DNA of 64,000 nt from Prorocentrum cordatum (GCA_963575745.1 CAUYUJ010009580.1:25001-89000), one strand, 5' to 3'; shown: positions 28,141 to 38,771, counted from the first letter of the stretch. Notes: generated by a model from the letters alone, not told the origin. Translations and numbers: made by a program.

Positions 28141-29125
28141 TCATCGGCGTGCCTTTGAGCCGTGCTCCCCGTTGGAGCTGGCGCGCAACCCTTCTCGCCC
28201 TGGGGCCCGGAAGAGAAACCAAGCGGTTGGTCTTGGACGGGTTGAGACTCCGCCCTCCACTGGCCAACTAGCACCCAAGGCGCCCGGTGGTTGCGTTGAT
28301 CTGCACAGCGATTCTGCGCGCCTGCTATTGGGCCCCCCCTCTCGCGCCGGAGGCGCGCCCCGACGAGCCGAGATGCCCTCGCCCCCGACGCGAGCTGGCT
28401 GGCGCTCCGAGATGCCCTCGCTAGCAGCTGTCCGCTCCAGCGCCAGGAGGGGCGGGGCCACCGCGTGGATATTGGTGATGTCGCCCACGAACGCGTTGAG
28501 CGAGAGGTCGCGCCCCTGCCCCGCAATCGGGCCCGTCGCGTCGCGCGCCCTCTGCGTCTTGCCCCCCCCGCTCCTCTTGGCGCCATTGCCCAACGTAAAT
28601 ATTGTAAGAATCATCAGATTGCCGCGGGCGCAGAGTAAATCCCACCTGCGCGCCCTGGGCGGTCTGCGCGTGGACCCAGTCGTCGGCGCATTCCATGCTC
28701 AGCGCCGCGCAGTTGATCGCCTCGACTGCAACGGGCGGGCCCTGCGCCTTCGACGCGGCAAAGCCCGAGGCCGGCAGGGGGTTGCGCTCTGTGCTCGCGA
28801 AGGCGTTGGAGCAGTCGCACTTGCTGGCAATGGTGCTGGCCCCTGCCTGCCTCGCTCTCCATTGCGTGGCGGAAGCAGGCGATCGCGTTCTCCCTTGACC
28901 GATTCCAAAGTCCACCTCGCGCCCTGCAAGGGTGGCGCGGTGCTTGTCCTCTGTAGTGGAACCCCCCTTATGAGACGGCATTCCCATTGAGCAACGCGCG
29001 CGCGCAACTCTTCTGCCCTCAACGCCCTGCTTCTCGCCCCCTTTCTCCGCTGAAAAAGAAATCGACCTGCTCCAGTCCAACGGCGTGGCTCGTGACTGGC
29101 GACATTTAATGAGGATGTCCTCCAA
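28141..29125 (-). mobile_element. reverse transcriptase palm, LINE-type, motif C altered
   Basis: Upstream is PLDWSRSISFSAEKGGEKQG with VEGRRVA, resembling the fingers/motif 1-2 region. Then comes CDCSNAFAST, the palm motif A with its aspartate (D-x-x-N-A-F). Motif C reads LSLNAFVGDITNIH where FADD is usual, so the first catalytic Asp is Gly (GGC, 28483-28485). Two frame changes separate these blocks, and a paired repeat core (28367-28424) sits after motif C. RT copies the element RNA at the nicked target; this copy should be inactive. It is followed by the C-terminal region at 27.2-28.0 kb and preceded by endonuclease at 30.4-30.9 kb, giving the expected order on the minus strand. Confidence 0.6.
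28367..28424 (-). repeat. paired GAGGGCATCTCGG cores 3 and 4
   Basis: Two direct copies (28367-28383 and 28404-28424) with corresponding bases 39 bp apart lie inside the RT reading frame between its palm motif C and the next conserved stretch, as an apparent in-frame insertion. Confidence 0.65.
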
Positions 29126-29621
29126 TTTGCTCCTGGCCTCGGCCTCCAGCGCTGGCGACCCCGGCCCAGCCTTCTCACGCCTCCCCGGGTGGTACGCGCG
29201 CCTGTCGCTCGCTCGCAGTGCTTCTCCATCGCCAGCTCGCTATGTCTGCCCCGGCGCAGCGCCTGCCCCCCATCCCATCCGCCGCAGTATCACCGTGCCG
29301 ACCTTGTACTTGTGGAGGCAGCTATGCTTGGCCACGTCCTCGTCTCGTCGTCCTCGCGTTGGTCCGCTGCTCGGATTCGCTGCTCCTCCAGCCCCTGCCC
29401 AGCAGCGCCGGGTCTCTCAGGTTGACGCGGGATCCAAAATCGTCCAAGTGAATTCCACTGGGGCGCCCCAGGAGGGGAAGCCCTCCTCTTTGCAGTTTTC
29501 TTGCAATACTTCAGCATGTCCCGTCTGTCCCTTTTCAACCAGCCTTCGCGCATCTCCATCCAGTGGGAGCGGCAACTTTTCGGCGATCATCTCATCGCGC
29601 TCGTTCTCGTACTCCTCTACG

Positions 29622-30392
29622 TCAAGCGGGGGCGCAGCCAGGCCCCCATCGCGCGGGTGCTTCCCAAGTTCTTTTAGCCACTCCTCTGCGCCCCACCAAG
29701 TGCGCGCCTAAAGCAGTAATACCTCTCCTTCGGTCCTCTCCCATCCCGCTGGTACTCGAAGCGCAGTCAGTGCATCTCGCTGTGGTTGTTGTTCTTGCGC
29801 GTTTGCCATATATCCTCGGCCAATCTTCTTTCCCGGCAGCCTCCCGATCGTTCCTGTGCCCCCGAAGCACCTGCTGGATGTGCGCGAGCTCCTCTTTGGT
29901 TTCCGCCTGCCTTTCTTTCGTCTCTGAATCTGCCATGTCCACTCGCAGTCGCATCCGTTCGGCCGACAAGGACAGGCGCAATTTCTGAAAGTATGGGAGC
30001 CCCCTCCATTCCGCTTCCTCGGCTCGTTCATCAGGGTCCACACCCCGAGATGCCCTCGCTAATGGCGGTCCCTCCGAGCTCGCATGTCGCGGCTGGGGGG
30101 TGGGCGCCGTGCTGTGTGCCTGGGTCGCACTCCGAGATGCCCTCGCTAGTGCCCCTCCTGGCTGCGGGTCGGCCGCGGCCCTCAAATTTCGGTCAAAGGC
30201 TTCCAGGAACTCTGCTCGGAGATGCCCTTCGCGCAAGCACTCCATCAGCAAGTTGCGGCCCACCTGTTTGTCCGCCCTTTGCTGCCTGAGTCTGCGCGCG
30301 ACATGAATGCAATGTTCCAACCCAGTGTCCATGCCCGGAGGAGCGTGGTTTCGGTGGCCCTTCGTCTTGATCTGTTGAAGCTGCTTGGCCAC
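29622..30392 (-). mobile_element. endonuclease-RT linker of LINE-type element
   Basis: A 256-residue frame. The start (MAKQLQQIKTKGHRNHAPPG, then HVARRLRQQRADKQVGRN, LLMECLREGHLRAEFLEAFD) resembles the end of the EEP domain and the linker that follows it. A later charged part reads FQKLRLSLSAERMRLRVDMA and KEELAHIQQVLRGHRN. The 87-bp paired-repeat insertion lies in the middle. The frame continues the endonuclease at 30396-30941 after one stop or frame change. Confidence 0.5.
30043..30149 (-). repeat. paired GAGGGCATCTCGG cores 5 and 6
   Basis: Two direct copies with corresponding bases 87 bp apart interrupt the endonuclease-to-RT linker between RAAADPQPG and VDPDERAEE. Core 7, degenerate, is at 30215-30233. 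Confidence 0.65.
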
Positions 30393-30395
30393 TCC

Positions 30396-30941
30396 TCACA
30401 AGGCTGCGCGCCGTCGCACGTGCGGCAGGGCCCCAATCGGCATCGCAACGTGGTCGATTCTTGCTGGCGTGTACCTTGTCGTCCTTGACACTGTTAGTCG
30501 GGCCGCACTCGTGAAATCTCGGTACTGCAGACAATAGGCTGCGCACGCACACGAAATCCTGAATGATGCACCGTTGTCATGTTCTACGTCCTTGGTAACA
30601 GGTCCTGATGAGGCTGCATGTTTGGCCGAAGAGTGCCTACTGACCACCAAATCCCTGCTGTCCGTCCTGCGCTTTCCAAATTGGCTGTTGATATCTTCCC
30701 CCACGATGATTGTAGATCTTCCGCCAGCCTCGTCAAGCCGCTCTTCCACCCATTCTATTTTTTGGGGGGGAAATCGCCCCGTGATTTGTGTACCCCTTCG
30801 CAGGTGGTAAATACGTCGCAAATGGCATCGTAAGCCTGGGCATGCAATTGCACTCCCGATGTCTTCCTTGCAGGTGAGAAAGGGGGAGCTGCGTGTGGAG
30901 CGCGTTGTCCTTCGTGGGATACCATAAAAGTCGCTCCGCAT
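30396..30941 (-). mobile_element. endonuclease/exonuclease/phosphatase domain of LINE-type element
   Basis: The frame contains STIIVGEDINSQFGKR (the GDFN-like metal-binding block, here GEDIN), NGASFRISCACAAYCLQYRD followed by FTSAA, and TRYTPARIDHVAMP (the S/R-I-D-H/Y block near the catalytic end). These three in this order are characteristic of apurinic-type endonucleases of non-LTR retroelements, which nick the target DNA. The extra E in GEDIN and missing upstream catalytic Glu region suggest decay or truncation at the 5' end. It is the most 5' part of the element running 30.9 to 27.2 kb. Confidence 0.65.
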
Positions 30942-31459
30942 GCTTTAGTAACCCATTTCCCCATTTTTGCCCCAGACTGCAGCGCCACGTGGTAACTGTG
31001 GCTGGTTTTCTTCATCGGTTCTGGGCCTGCTCACTGATGTGCTCAGTCAGCACAATCACATCCCATTCCCGGAGTGCTTTGCTAATTTCTTCCAGCCGGT
31101 CCGTGGTACTCGCTGCCAGCGGGTTGTAAAAGACCAGCTTCATCATTGCTCAAATCGGGACCCAAGCAATCGCCATCTGTTCTTCATGCCTCCCTACTCG
31201 CGCCGTACACCTTGGTCCTTCGCGTATAATTCGTATAATATGCAAGCAAAATGAAAGAGGTGTAGATCAATCGAAACAGCGATCACTCTTGGTTGCAGGT
31301 TTCGTCATCGCCGTTATCATACTGTGTTTTTCCTTCGCTCAGGTGTCCTTGTGTTATTCCTCTTCCTCTTTCTCCTCTTCGTTCTCGCCTGAATTGGCCC
31401 GCGAACCCTTCCCAGTCCTCAGATTTGTTTGCGGAGACTCCTCCGAGGCGAACTTCACG

Positions 31460-31905
31460 GTTTGAACGTTTCGGCAGGGCGTCTTGGGCAATTTTGGGCC
31501 GTCATGGGGCCCTCCGTGGGCAGTTTCTGAACCCTCCTGGGCCGTCCTGGGGCTCCCTTGGAGTGTCAGGAAGCCTTTTTTAGTCGTCTTCAAACGGTTT
31601 TTGGGTGCCTCCTGGGCGTTCTCGGACGCCCAGAAGACCGATTGACCGAGTAGCCCAAAGTCATACAAAAAACCAATGGAAAATCAGATTGTTCTGCGTA
31701 TTGACACCCTGGGGGTGATACTCGGGACTATTCGGGCGTTTGGCGGGAATCGAAGGCCGCTGGAGGCCATCTTTTGACCGTCTTGGGGATCTCTTGGGAC
31801 CGCCGCCGACCCGTTTGCCCGGCTTGGCAGGGACTTCCAGAGGCCCAGAAATCTCGCGGGACCGTCTGAAGGGGGCGTCCAGGGGCCCTGGATGCCAAGG
31901 ATCCC
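31460..31905. repeat. degenerate CTTGGGC/CCTGGGC satellite
   Basis: Spaced units of GGGCGTCTTGGGC, CCTCCTGGGCCGTCCTGGGG and similar resemble the reverse complement of the CCAAGAGGC modules at 54-57.6 kb. The stretch from 30,950 to 31,460 shows no recognised gene. Confidence 0.5.
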
Positions 31906-31969
31906 GTCTCGAGGGGGGCGGGATTCCGCTGGAAAAGTCTGCGTTCATGCATCGCTGCATGAGGGGAGG

Positions 31970-32070
31970 GATGAGGGATGAGGATGAGGATGAGGAGGAG
32001 GAGGAGGAGGAGGAGGAGGAGGAGGAGGAGGAGGAGGAGGAGTAAGAGTAAGAATATGAGTAAGAGTAAG
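31970..32070. repeat. (GAGGAT)n then (GGA)n then (AGT-AAG) tract
   Basis: GATGAGGATGAGGATGAGGA passes into about 60 bp of GGA and then AGTAAGAGTAAGAATATGAG. Confidence 0.9.
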
Positions 32071-32369
32071 AGTAGACGACTAATCCCAGGACAATGTCCG
32101 AAACACAAACCTCAACACGGGAACCCCTTCTGGGTTCGCCTGGCCTTTTTAGCGGTACTGTATACCTTAGGCCACGAACCTCTGAATTCTATCGGGATAG
32201 GCAGCTCGGGTCGAACTGGCCTTCGCCACGCAGTCCTTACCCAACCCAAGGAACTGCTGATCTCCGAACATTCCACAAGACGCACAAAACCAAACACCAA
32301 TATCTCTGTTATACCTCATGCCCCACATGTTTCGTGGGGTTGTGGTTATTATTTCCTCCCGCATCGCAC

Positions 32370-32470
32370 CCGCATTTCTCCTCCTCCTCCTCTTCCTCCT
32401 CCTCCTCCTCCTCCTCCTCCTCCTCCTCCCCCTCCTCCTCCTCCTCCTCCTCATTCTCTTCCTCACCCTT
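32370..32470. repeat. (CCT)n microsatellite
   Basis: About 100 bp of CTCCTC with one CCCCTC break. Confidence 0.95.
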
Positions 32471-32509
32471 TTGCCTTCCGTCTCGTTCGCATTTCCAAAA
32501 CCACCGCGG

Positions 32510-32695
32510 CTTACGTGGCACTTCTTCGACACCACACGGGGTGCGCTGGGGGTGGTCTCCCTGTTCGTTTCGGGCTCGCAAAGCGTGGCAGGCGTGGCGC
32601 ATCCTCGACACCATACGGGCTGTGCTGGTGGTTGTATCCCTATCCGCTTCGGGTTCGCAAAGCGTGGCAGGCGTGGCACTTCCTGCCACGTCGCA
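32510..32695. repeat. 90-bp minisatellite, detached units
   Basis: Two units carrying CGACACCA, GTGCGCTGGGGGTGGTCTCC and GCAAAGCGTGGCAGGCGTGG match the array at 32900-33530 but are separated from it by a pyrimidine-rich 200 bp. Confidence 0.7.
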
Positions 32696-32894
32696 CCCGC
32701 GTCTGCTCCCTCACTCCTCCCTCTTCCCCATCTCCCGTCTCCTTTTCCTCTTCCTTCCTCCCTTCACCCACGCGCAATACATGCATGGCACATCCATGAG
32801 ACACGCGTCAACAGACTGGACACCCGCATGAGACACACGTCCAGATACAGCCGCACACGCATCATACACATGACGCGCATACCGCACAACACAT

Positions 32895-33530
32895 GCGCGC
32901 AAGATCCGCAAGGCGTGGCAGGCGTGGCACTTCCTCGACACCATAAAGGGGTACGCAGGGGGTGGTCCCTCATAGGGGGTGTGCATGGGGTGGTCCCTCA
33001 CCGTGGTCTCTATCCGTCTCAAGGTCGCGTGGCGTTGCAGGCGTGGATCCTTCTCGACACCATAGAGGGTGCGCAGGGGATGGTCCCTCACCGTGGTCTC
33101 CATCCGTCTCAGGGTCGCAAGGCGTAGCAGGCGTGGCACTTTCTCAACACCATGAGAGGTGCGCAATGGGTGGTCCGTCACTGTGGTCTCTGTCCGTCTC
33201 AAGGTCGCAAGGCGTGGCAGGCGTGGCCCCGTCTCGACACCATGGGGAGGGTGTGCACGGGGGGGTCCCTCACCGTGGTCTCCATCCGTCTCAGTGTCGC
33301 AAAGCGTGGTAGGCGTGGCTCTTTCTCGACGCCAAAGGGGGTGCGCAGGGGGTGGTCCGTCACCGTGGTCTCTATCCGTCTCAGGGTCGCAGGGCGTGGC
33401 AGGCGTGACATTTTCTCGACACTGTAGAGGGTGCGCACGGGGCGGTCCCTCACCGTGGTCTCTATCCGTCTCAGGGTCGCGTGGCGTGGCAGGCGTGGCA
33501 CAGTCCCCAAACCACAGAGGGTGCGCTGAT
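32895..33530. repeat. 90-bp minisatellite, about seven units
   Basis: TCACCGTGGTCTCTATCCGT recurs at about 33003, 33093, 33183, 33274, 33364 and 33454, i.e. a 90-91-bp period. Each unit also has GTCGCAAGGCGTGGCAGGCG and TCGACACCATAGAGGGTGCG. Like the array at 8.4-9.7 kb the period is close to 90 bp, but the sequence is unrelated. No TIRs were found at its edges. Confidence 0.9.
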
Positions 33531-33540
33531 AGGTGGCCCC

Positions 33541-34254
33541 TCACGCTGAATTGCGAACGCCTCGGCCCAAGCAGCTTGACAAAGCTATGCTTTGTTCGCT
33601 GGCGCGTCGGGCGTGAATGGCCTCGGCCATGGCGTCTAAATTCGGCATCGCGGCGCTGCCGCCGCCGGGCATCACCAGGGAATCCAGGTCGAAGACCTGG
33701 GCCTGCGTGGGCGCAACGAAAACGCTACACCCGTGTTCGATCAGTCCATGACAGTACGCGCTTTCGCCGACAGATTCTGCGACGAGAACGCACTGGGGCG
33801 CGGCGTGTGCCTCCTCGCTGGGGTTCGTGGGGGCGCTTTGCCGAACGCGCCCGCCACTCCTCCCCGCCGCTTCGCGCGCGTGCGAACCCGGCAATTTCTG
33901 TCGACAGGCTTCGCCTCGCGCGTAGATCCCCGAGCCGCATTGTCTGGGCGGCCGCATAAGCAGCTCTTGCCCCCGGAGAATTTCCGTTGAAGCGGCGGCG
34001 CGCGAACCGCTTCCTGTGCGACGCTTGACAAACTCAATTCCCCTTTGACATTGCAATCGTCGCTGTTGGCACGACACGTCAGGCCCCCGAGGATTGGACC
34101 GCGCCGCCTTCGATGTCGGCGAAGCAACGGCCACGAGCAACATGCTCGCAAGTTCCACGTCAGCTACCATCACGCATGACACACACACACACACACACGC
34201 GAGATGCAACTCCCTCCCCCTGGAAAAAAACCGAAGGGGCCCGTCCAAGGCCAC
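33541..34254 (-). CDS. unrecognised 237-residue frame
   Basis: The C-terminal part (ESVGESAYCHGLIEHGCSVF, then VAPTQAQVFDLDSLVMPGGG and NLDAMAEAIHARRASEQSIA) is protein-like but unidentified. It starts over a (CA)n tract at 34178-34200. It may be a 3' remnant related to the retroelement upstream at 34.5 kb or a separate gene piece. Confidence 0.25.
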   Translation of the reverse strand: MALDGPLRFFSRGRELHLACVCVCVSCVMVADVELASMLLVAVASPTSKAARSNPRGPDVSCQQRRLQCQRGIEFVKRRTGSGSRAAASTEILRGQELLMRPPRQCGSGIYARGEACRQKLPGSHAREAAGRSGGRVRQSAPTNPSEEAHAAPQCVLVAESVGESAYCHGLIEHGCSVFVAPTQAQVFDLDSLVMPGGGSAAMPNLDAMAEAIHARRASEQSIALSSCLGRGVRNSA

Positions 34255-34384
34255 AAGCTTGAAACACGGGGAACCGCGCCACTTTCGCAGCTCCTAAATC
34301 GACGAGGTCCCCCGACACAGGCGGCGCTGCCACCCCGAATCATCAAGGGCATGCTGGCTATTGATAGCAGACAGGGCCTCAGGA

Positions 34385-34505
34385 CACGGAGGGGGAGGAG
34401 GAGGAGGAGGAGGAGGAGGAGGAGGAGGAGGAGGAGGACGACGAGGAGAAGGAGGAGGAGGACGAGGAGAAGGAGGAGGAGGAGGAGGAGGAGGAGGGGG
34501 AGGAG
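34385..34505. repeat. (GGA)n microsatellite
   Basis: About 120 bp of GAGGAGGAG with GACGAC breaks, directly downstream of the RNase H domain of the minus-strand element. Confidence 0.95.
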
Positions 34506-34539
34506 AAACACTACATGCTACTCCCTCGCTCACGACTCC

Positions 34540-35192
34540 CGCCGCGCCCACGCGCCGCTCGCGGCGGCCCGCCTTCATCTCCTCCATCTCCTTCTCCTCG
34601 GCAGCCAGTGCGTCCAGTGGTGCCCTGAGGAGGCGCATGCGCACAGGGAATGCCTCGTGCCCCACCTGCGTGATCCCGGCTCGAACCACCTGCGGCAGCC
34701 TGGCAGCCATTGCTGCCTCGCCGCTGGCCCCGGCCTCCTCCGCTGACAAGTGCGATTTCGCAAACAGCACGACGAAGTGGGCAGGATCACGCTCCGGGAA
34801 CTCGGCGCCCACGCGCGCCTGGAGATCTACCGGCCCCCCTGCCGTTGGCGGCATCTGCGCGCATGCCACCCATCGTGCACCGTCTGGTTGTCGCGCGCAT
34901 GCGCAGCGCGATCGCTGGCAAGCCTGGCAGCCATAAGCAGCACGCACAGCTCCCCTCGCGGCACGAATTAGGCACCGCCAGGCAAGGGCCACTGCAGCGC
35001 TGCCAACGCATCTAGGTTGGTGTCGGACAGCGCCCTCGCAAGCCCGCACCCCACTCGACGAAAACGGGGGCCCCGCGAGTCAGGACCTCCGCTAGCATCA
35101 CCGAACATCAGGACTGGGGCTTCGGGCACCACGGGCCCCCAGCTCCCAGCCTCGACTCCATTCGCGGACGCGCCTGAGAGAGACCCATCCAC
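34540..35192 (-). mobile_element. RNase H domain of RT-RNase H element
   Basis: In order on the minus strand: VLMFGDASGGPDSRGPRFRR (first catalytic Asp near 35,100; the usual form is T-D-G-S-G-G), LQWPLPGG, VPRGELCVLLMAARLASDR (conserved Glu), VDLQARVGAEFPERDPAHFV with VLFAKSHLSAEEAGASGEAA (the late helix and H-containing block). The Asp and Glu motifs lie in different frames with a stop between them. It directly follows the RT at 35.7-37.4 kb and degrades the RNA strand during reverse transcription. C-terminal to it is a charged helix EEKEMEEMK. Confidence 0.6.
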
Positions 35193-35309
35193 CGAGGGAG
35201 GCGGCGGCGACAGGCTGGTCCAGCTCTTGGGAATGTCACCCCTGGGCCAGAAGGCCTCCTCGGCCTGGCGCCGCGCCGCGACCTTCGGAAGCAGGGCCCC
35301 TGACTTGCG

Positions 35310-35844
35310 TTAAGCCCCCTCCCCCGCGTTGCCGCCGCGCCCCCAGCGGCGGCAGCGCGCGTCTTCACGAGACCCCTTGCGCCGCGGGCGCCACGGGCTA
35401 ACCTGGACCTTCGCAGCCGCTGCAGCTCCCCGTTCCCGCGGCCAAGCACCACCTGCAACCGCGGGTGCCGACGGCTCCTCCAACCTTCTTCCACGGGGAA
35501 GGGCACGAAGATGACGGAGCAGAATTCTCAATGAATAGTGGTCGGCACCTTGAGCAAGCCCTGAGCCGCGGCAGTGCCGAGCTGCCGTCCGCCAATACAT
35601 GTCCGCTGACGACTGGCCAATCAAATGAATGAAACCGTTGAGAACAAGCAATGATGGATAATTCTCCTCGGGGAACTGCCTTGCTATGCCATCTGGAAAA
35701 CGCCTGCAAGTCGGGGACTCGGGGCCCCGACTTCTTTCCGGCAAAGTAACGATCGTGGCCGACATTGCCACTCGAGCCCACCGTGGTCGACGCGCCGACA
35801 GCGCGTTCGGCGAGACTTTGGCCAACACGGGCCAAACACGACAC
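35310..35844 (-). mobile_element. RT-RNase H connection, degraded
   Basis: Two overlapping frames have protein-like parts (SRWHSKAVPRGELSIIACSQ, QFPEENYPSLLVLNGFIHL). It lies between RT and RNase H on the same strand, so it is most likely their connection region. No motif is diagnostic. Confidence 0.35.
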
Positions 35845-37379
35845 GCTGCTGGGCGGATCTCAATACCACACGTTGCAATCGGACGCCTGCGCCCTGAGCC
35901 TCATCGCGAATGAGCAGCAACGAGGCGGCGCGCAAGCCTTTGCCCCCGCAGCTGCGCACCGAAGCGAGGCGCCTGCGACGCCGCTGCAAACGCCTTCCGT
36001 AAGCACCATGAATATGTTGACCAAAGTTACCAGCTGCCTGGGACCCATCCTCGCAAGCCTCGCCGTGGCGCGATGCCGCCTCGACGCCGGCACAAATCGA
36101 ACAGCGTGCGCATGTTGCCGTCGCTGCGTTGCCTGACTCCCCTCTCAGTGCAAACCTCACACGCAGTGCGACGGCCGCAGCCCTGGTCGACGCCATGAAA
36201 ACGGCTTGCAACTGAGCCCGAAGCACATGGCCTTTCTTCCTCATCCTACGCGCAATGTCCTTCGCATTACCATGATGAGTAGAGAACGAAAGATGTGGCG
36301 GCAATTGTGAGCTCGACTGCGGCCAGCTCCTCAATCGCACCTGCGAGACACTCAGTAAGGCGATCACGAGCTGCAGCTCTAGAACCAACCATGCCCTGAT
36401 ATTCTTAAATCATCAATCAACATGCGAAATGGAAAAAGGCGAATGCTTCCGGCAGATCTTAGCCACCACCAAATGCGCCATGTATTTGGCGAACCTCGTC
36501 CCAACACGAAGACCCTGAATCATGCTGCGCGCTGCAAGGAACGGCCGGCTCACCGCCCCTTGCTGCTCCAGGACTTGGGGCGCCATGCGCTGGAGCAGCT
36601 CCAGGAAAATGCTAATTAGAGGGTGGGAATCCCAGCCGTAGCGGAACACCAACAAGGATGTCCCACTCCATGCCGTCGCGGGACCCCACCACGCCCATGG
36701 GCCCGTGCCCGAGGGAGGCACCGAGCTCTCCAGCTACTTCTTCCTGCAACGCACACTTGAACGACTCCCGAAGGGAGGCACGCGCCCCGCGCATCCTCAA
36801 CGAGCGAGCACCGAGCACGGAAATTTCGCGAATGAGCGACCAAAGACGGCCCAATAACGATGCAAAACCCATCACGCGATCTCAGCCCAGCTTCTTCGGC
36901 AAGAGCTTGCCGACACTCAGCTGTGTCTGACGCGGCCAGGCCAGCGCGTGCTCGACGAGGTTGAGCAGCTCGGCGAGATCCTGCACCGCGCTGGTGGGCA
37001 AGCGCCCCACGTCGATCGGCGTCGCCCGATCGACGCCCATGCCTGTGGTGGCCCTCGCTAGGTGGGCCGCCGATCGTTTTTTTTTGGCCGTGGCGGGGTC
37101 CAACGGCTCAGCCCGTGCCGCCCCCCGCGCGGCCGCATAGGCACGAGCCATCTTGTCCTCGCCCACGCTGCGAGGAGCCCACTTCTGCTGCCGGCGCTTG
37201 CACTCGCTTCGGGCGAACGACGGCCAGCTCACATTCGAGAACCTCGAGCGGCGGCAGGGGCTCTCCGCGCATGCTCGGATGGGGGGCCCCCGCCGCGCCC
37301 TGCCGCAAGACGCGCTCCTGAAACTCCGACAGGGGCGCGCGGGCAGCGCGCCTCTGACCACGAAGAGCCAGCCTGGCAA
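35684..37379 (-). mobile_element. reverse transcriptase, broken at the catalytic box
   Basis: The fingers read GMGVDRATPIDVGRLPTSAV, then QDLAELLNLVEHALAWPRQT and LSVGKLLPKKLG with FASLLGRLWSLIREISVLG after a frame change: the G-x-D, W-P and L-P-K blocks of dinoflagellate RTs. Next is MEWDILVGVPLRLGFPP, then MIQGLRVGTRFAKYM (motif B, Q-G) and FSISHVD followed at once by stops. The DNA reads CATGTTGATTGATGATTTA; dropping one TTGA or TGAT unit would give H-V-D-D-L, so a 4-bp tandem duplication breaks motif C. Past it come HLSFSTHHGNAKDIARRM (the usual S-x-x-K region) and a long helical part to 35.7 kb. A non-LTR type with RNase H downstream is most likely. Confidence 0.65.
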
Positions 37380-37395
37380 CCTGCTCTTGGAGCGA

Positions 37396-37785
37396 CTACA
37401 GCACAGGCAGGACCGGCGACTTCAAGTTGAACAAAACGGCAGCCCACCTCCTGTCGCCCGCGCCCTTCCCAGGCCTCAAAGATGCATGTGCAACAGCTGG
37501 CCGCTCGTGCACCGGGCGCCTGCGCGCCGTCTGGATGGCCTCAATCTCCTGTGCACCGATGGCTCGGGCAAGGTGTCGCCTGGCCCGAGCGAGCGGCGCA
37601 GCCGCCCTCTTCCACCAGCGCGCCACCTGATATCGCAGTGGCGCCGTGCGTCCACGCGCCGACTGGCGCGCCTCCTCGACGATGAACCTGCGGCCGCCCC
37701 CCCGACTAGGGCCAGCTGGCAGCGGCGCGCAACGATGGGCGCAGAACGCGTGCTCAACTCCCCGCGCCCAAGCAGAATACTATGA
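37396..37785 (-). mobile_element. N-terminal region upstream of RT
   Basis: Arg/Ala-rich frames (RWWKRAAAPLARARRHLARA with IGAQEIEAIQTARRRP is the best) precede the RT fingers on the same strand. They have no independent motif. From 37,790 to 38,210 nothing is recognised. Confidence 0.35.
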
Positions 37786-38231
37786 ACTGACGTGCGTGAC
37801 TGGCTTGGGATTGAGCCAACATGCTACAGGCGATTTTTTATGTATAAAAAACTGAGGCATGACCGGAACTGGGCACTCGTGCATCGCGACACGACCTTGG
37901 TTCTGCCTCCAGCACTCTTCAGATGTGTGAAGCTCGGGTTCAACCTGCAGGGGCGGGCCCTCGAGGGCGGCCCCCCCGGCCCGGGGGCGCGCGCGCTCGC
38001 TGGAGGGGGGGGGGGGGGCGGGAGGGGTCCGAATTCGCTTGGCGCGCCGACGGGCTGTTCGCAGGATCTGACAGACGAACTGGGATCCGAAGCATTCGAC
38101 GACGATGACTGGGCGACGGCATAATTTACCATCTCGCGCCGACTGGAACCGACGACGCCACTCGGCGCGGAGCGACTGGGTGCACGGAAACAAGGCTCGT
38201 GGATCCAAGGATATATATATATATATATATA

Positions 38232-38331
38232 NNNNNNNNNNNNNNNNNNNNNNNNNNNNNNNNNNNNNNNNNNNNNNNNNNNNNNNNNNNNNNNNNNNNN
38301 NNNNNNNNNNNNNNNNNNNNNNNNNNNNNNN
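38232..38331. other. 100-base assembly gap
   Basis: Exactly 100 N, flanked by (TA)n at 38211-38231 and (TCC)n from 38332. The round number suggests a scaffolding gap of unknown true length. Confidence 0.99.
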
Positions 38332-38455
38332 TCCTCCTCCTCCTGCTAATCCCCCGCCTCTTCCTCCTCCTCCTCCTCCTCCGCCTCCTCCTCCTCCTGC
38401 TCACTATCATCATCATCCGCATCAGCAGCAGCAGCAGCAGCAGCATCATCCTCAC

Positions 38456-38528
<73 letters not shown>

Positions 38529-38736
38529 AGCAGCATCATCGTCATCATCAGCATCGCCAGTATCGTCATCATCAGTATGATCATCATAAAGTAAGCATCG
38601 GCAGCATCAGCATGCTCATCATCATCGTCAGCATCATCATCACAAACACCCGTACCATCAGCATCATCATCAGCATCACCAACATCATCATCAGTTGCAG
38701 CAGCATCATCATCAGCATCATAAAAATAATGATCGG

Positions 38737-38771
<35 letters not shown>

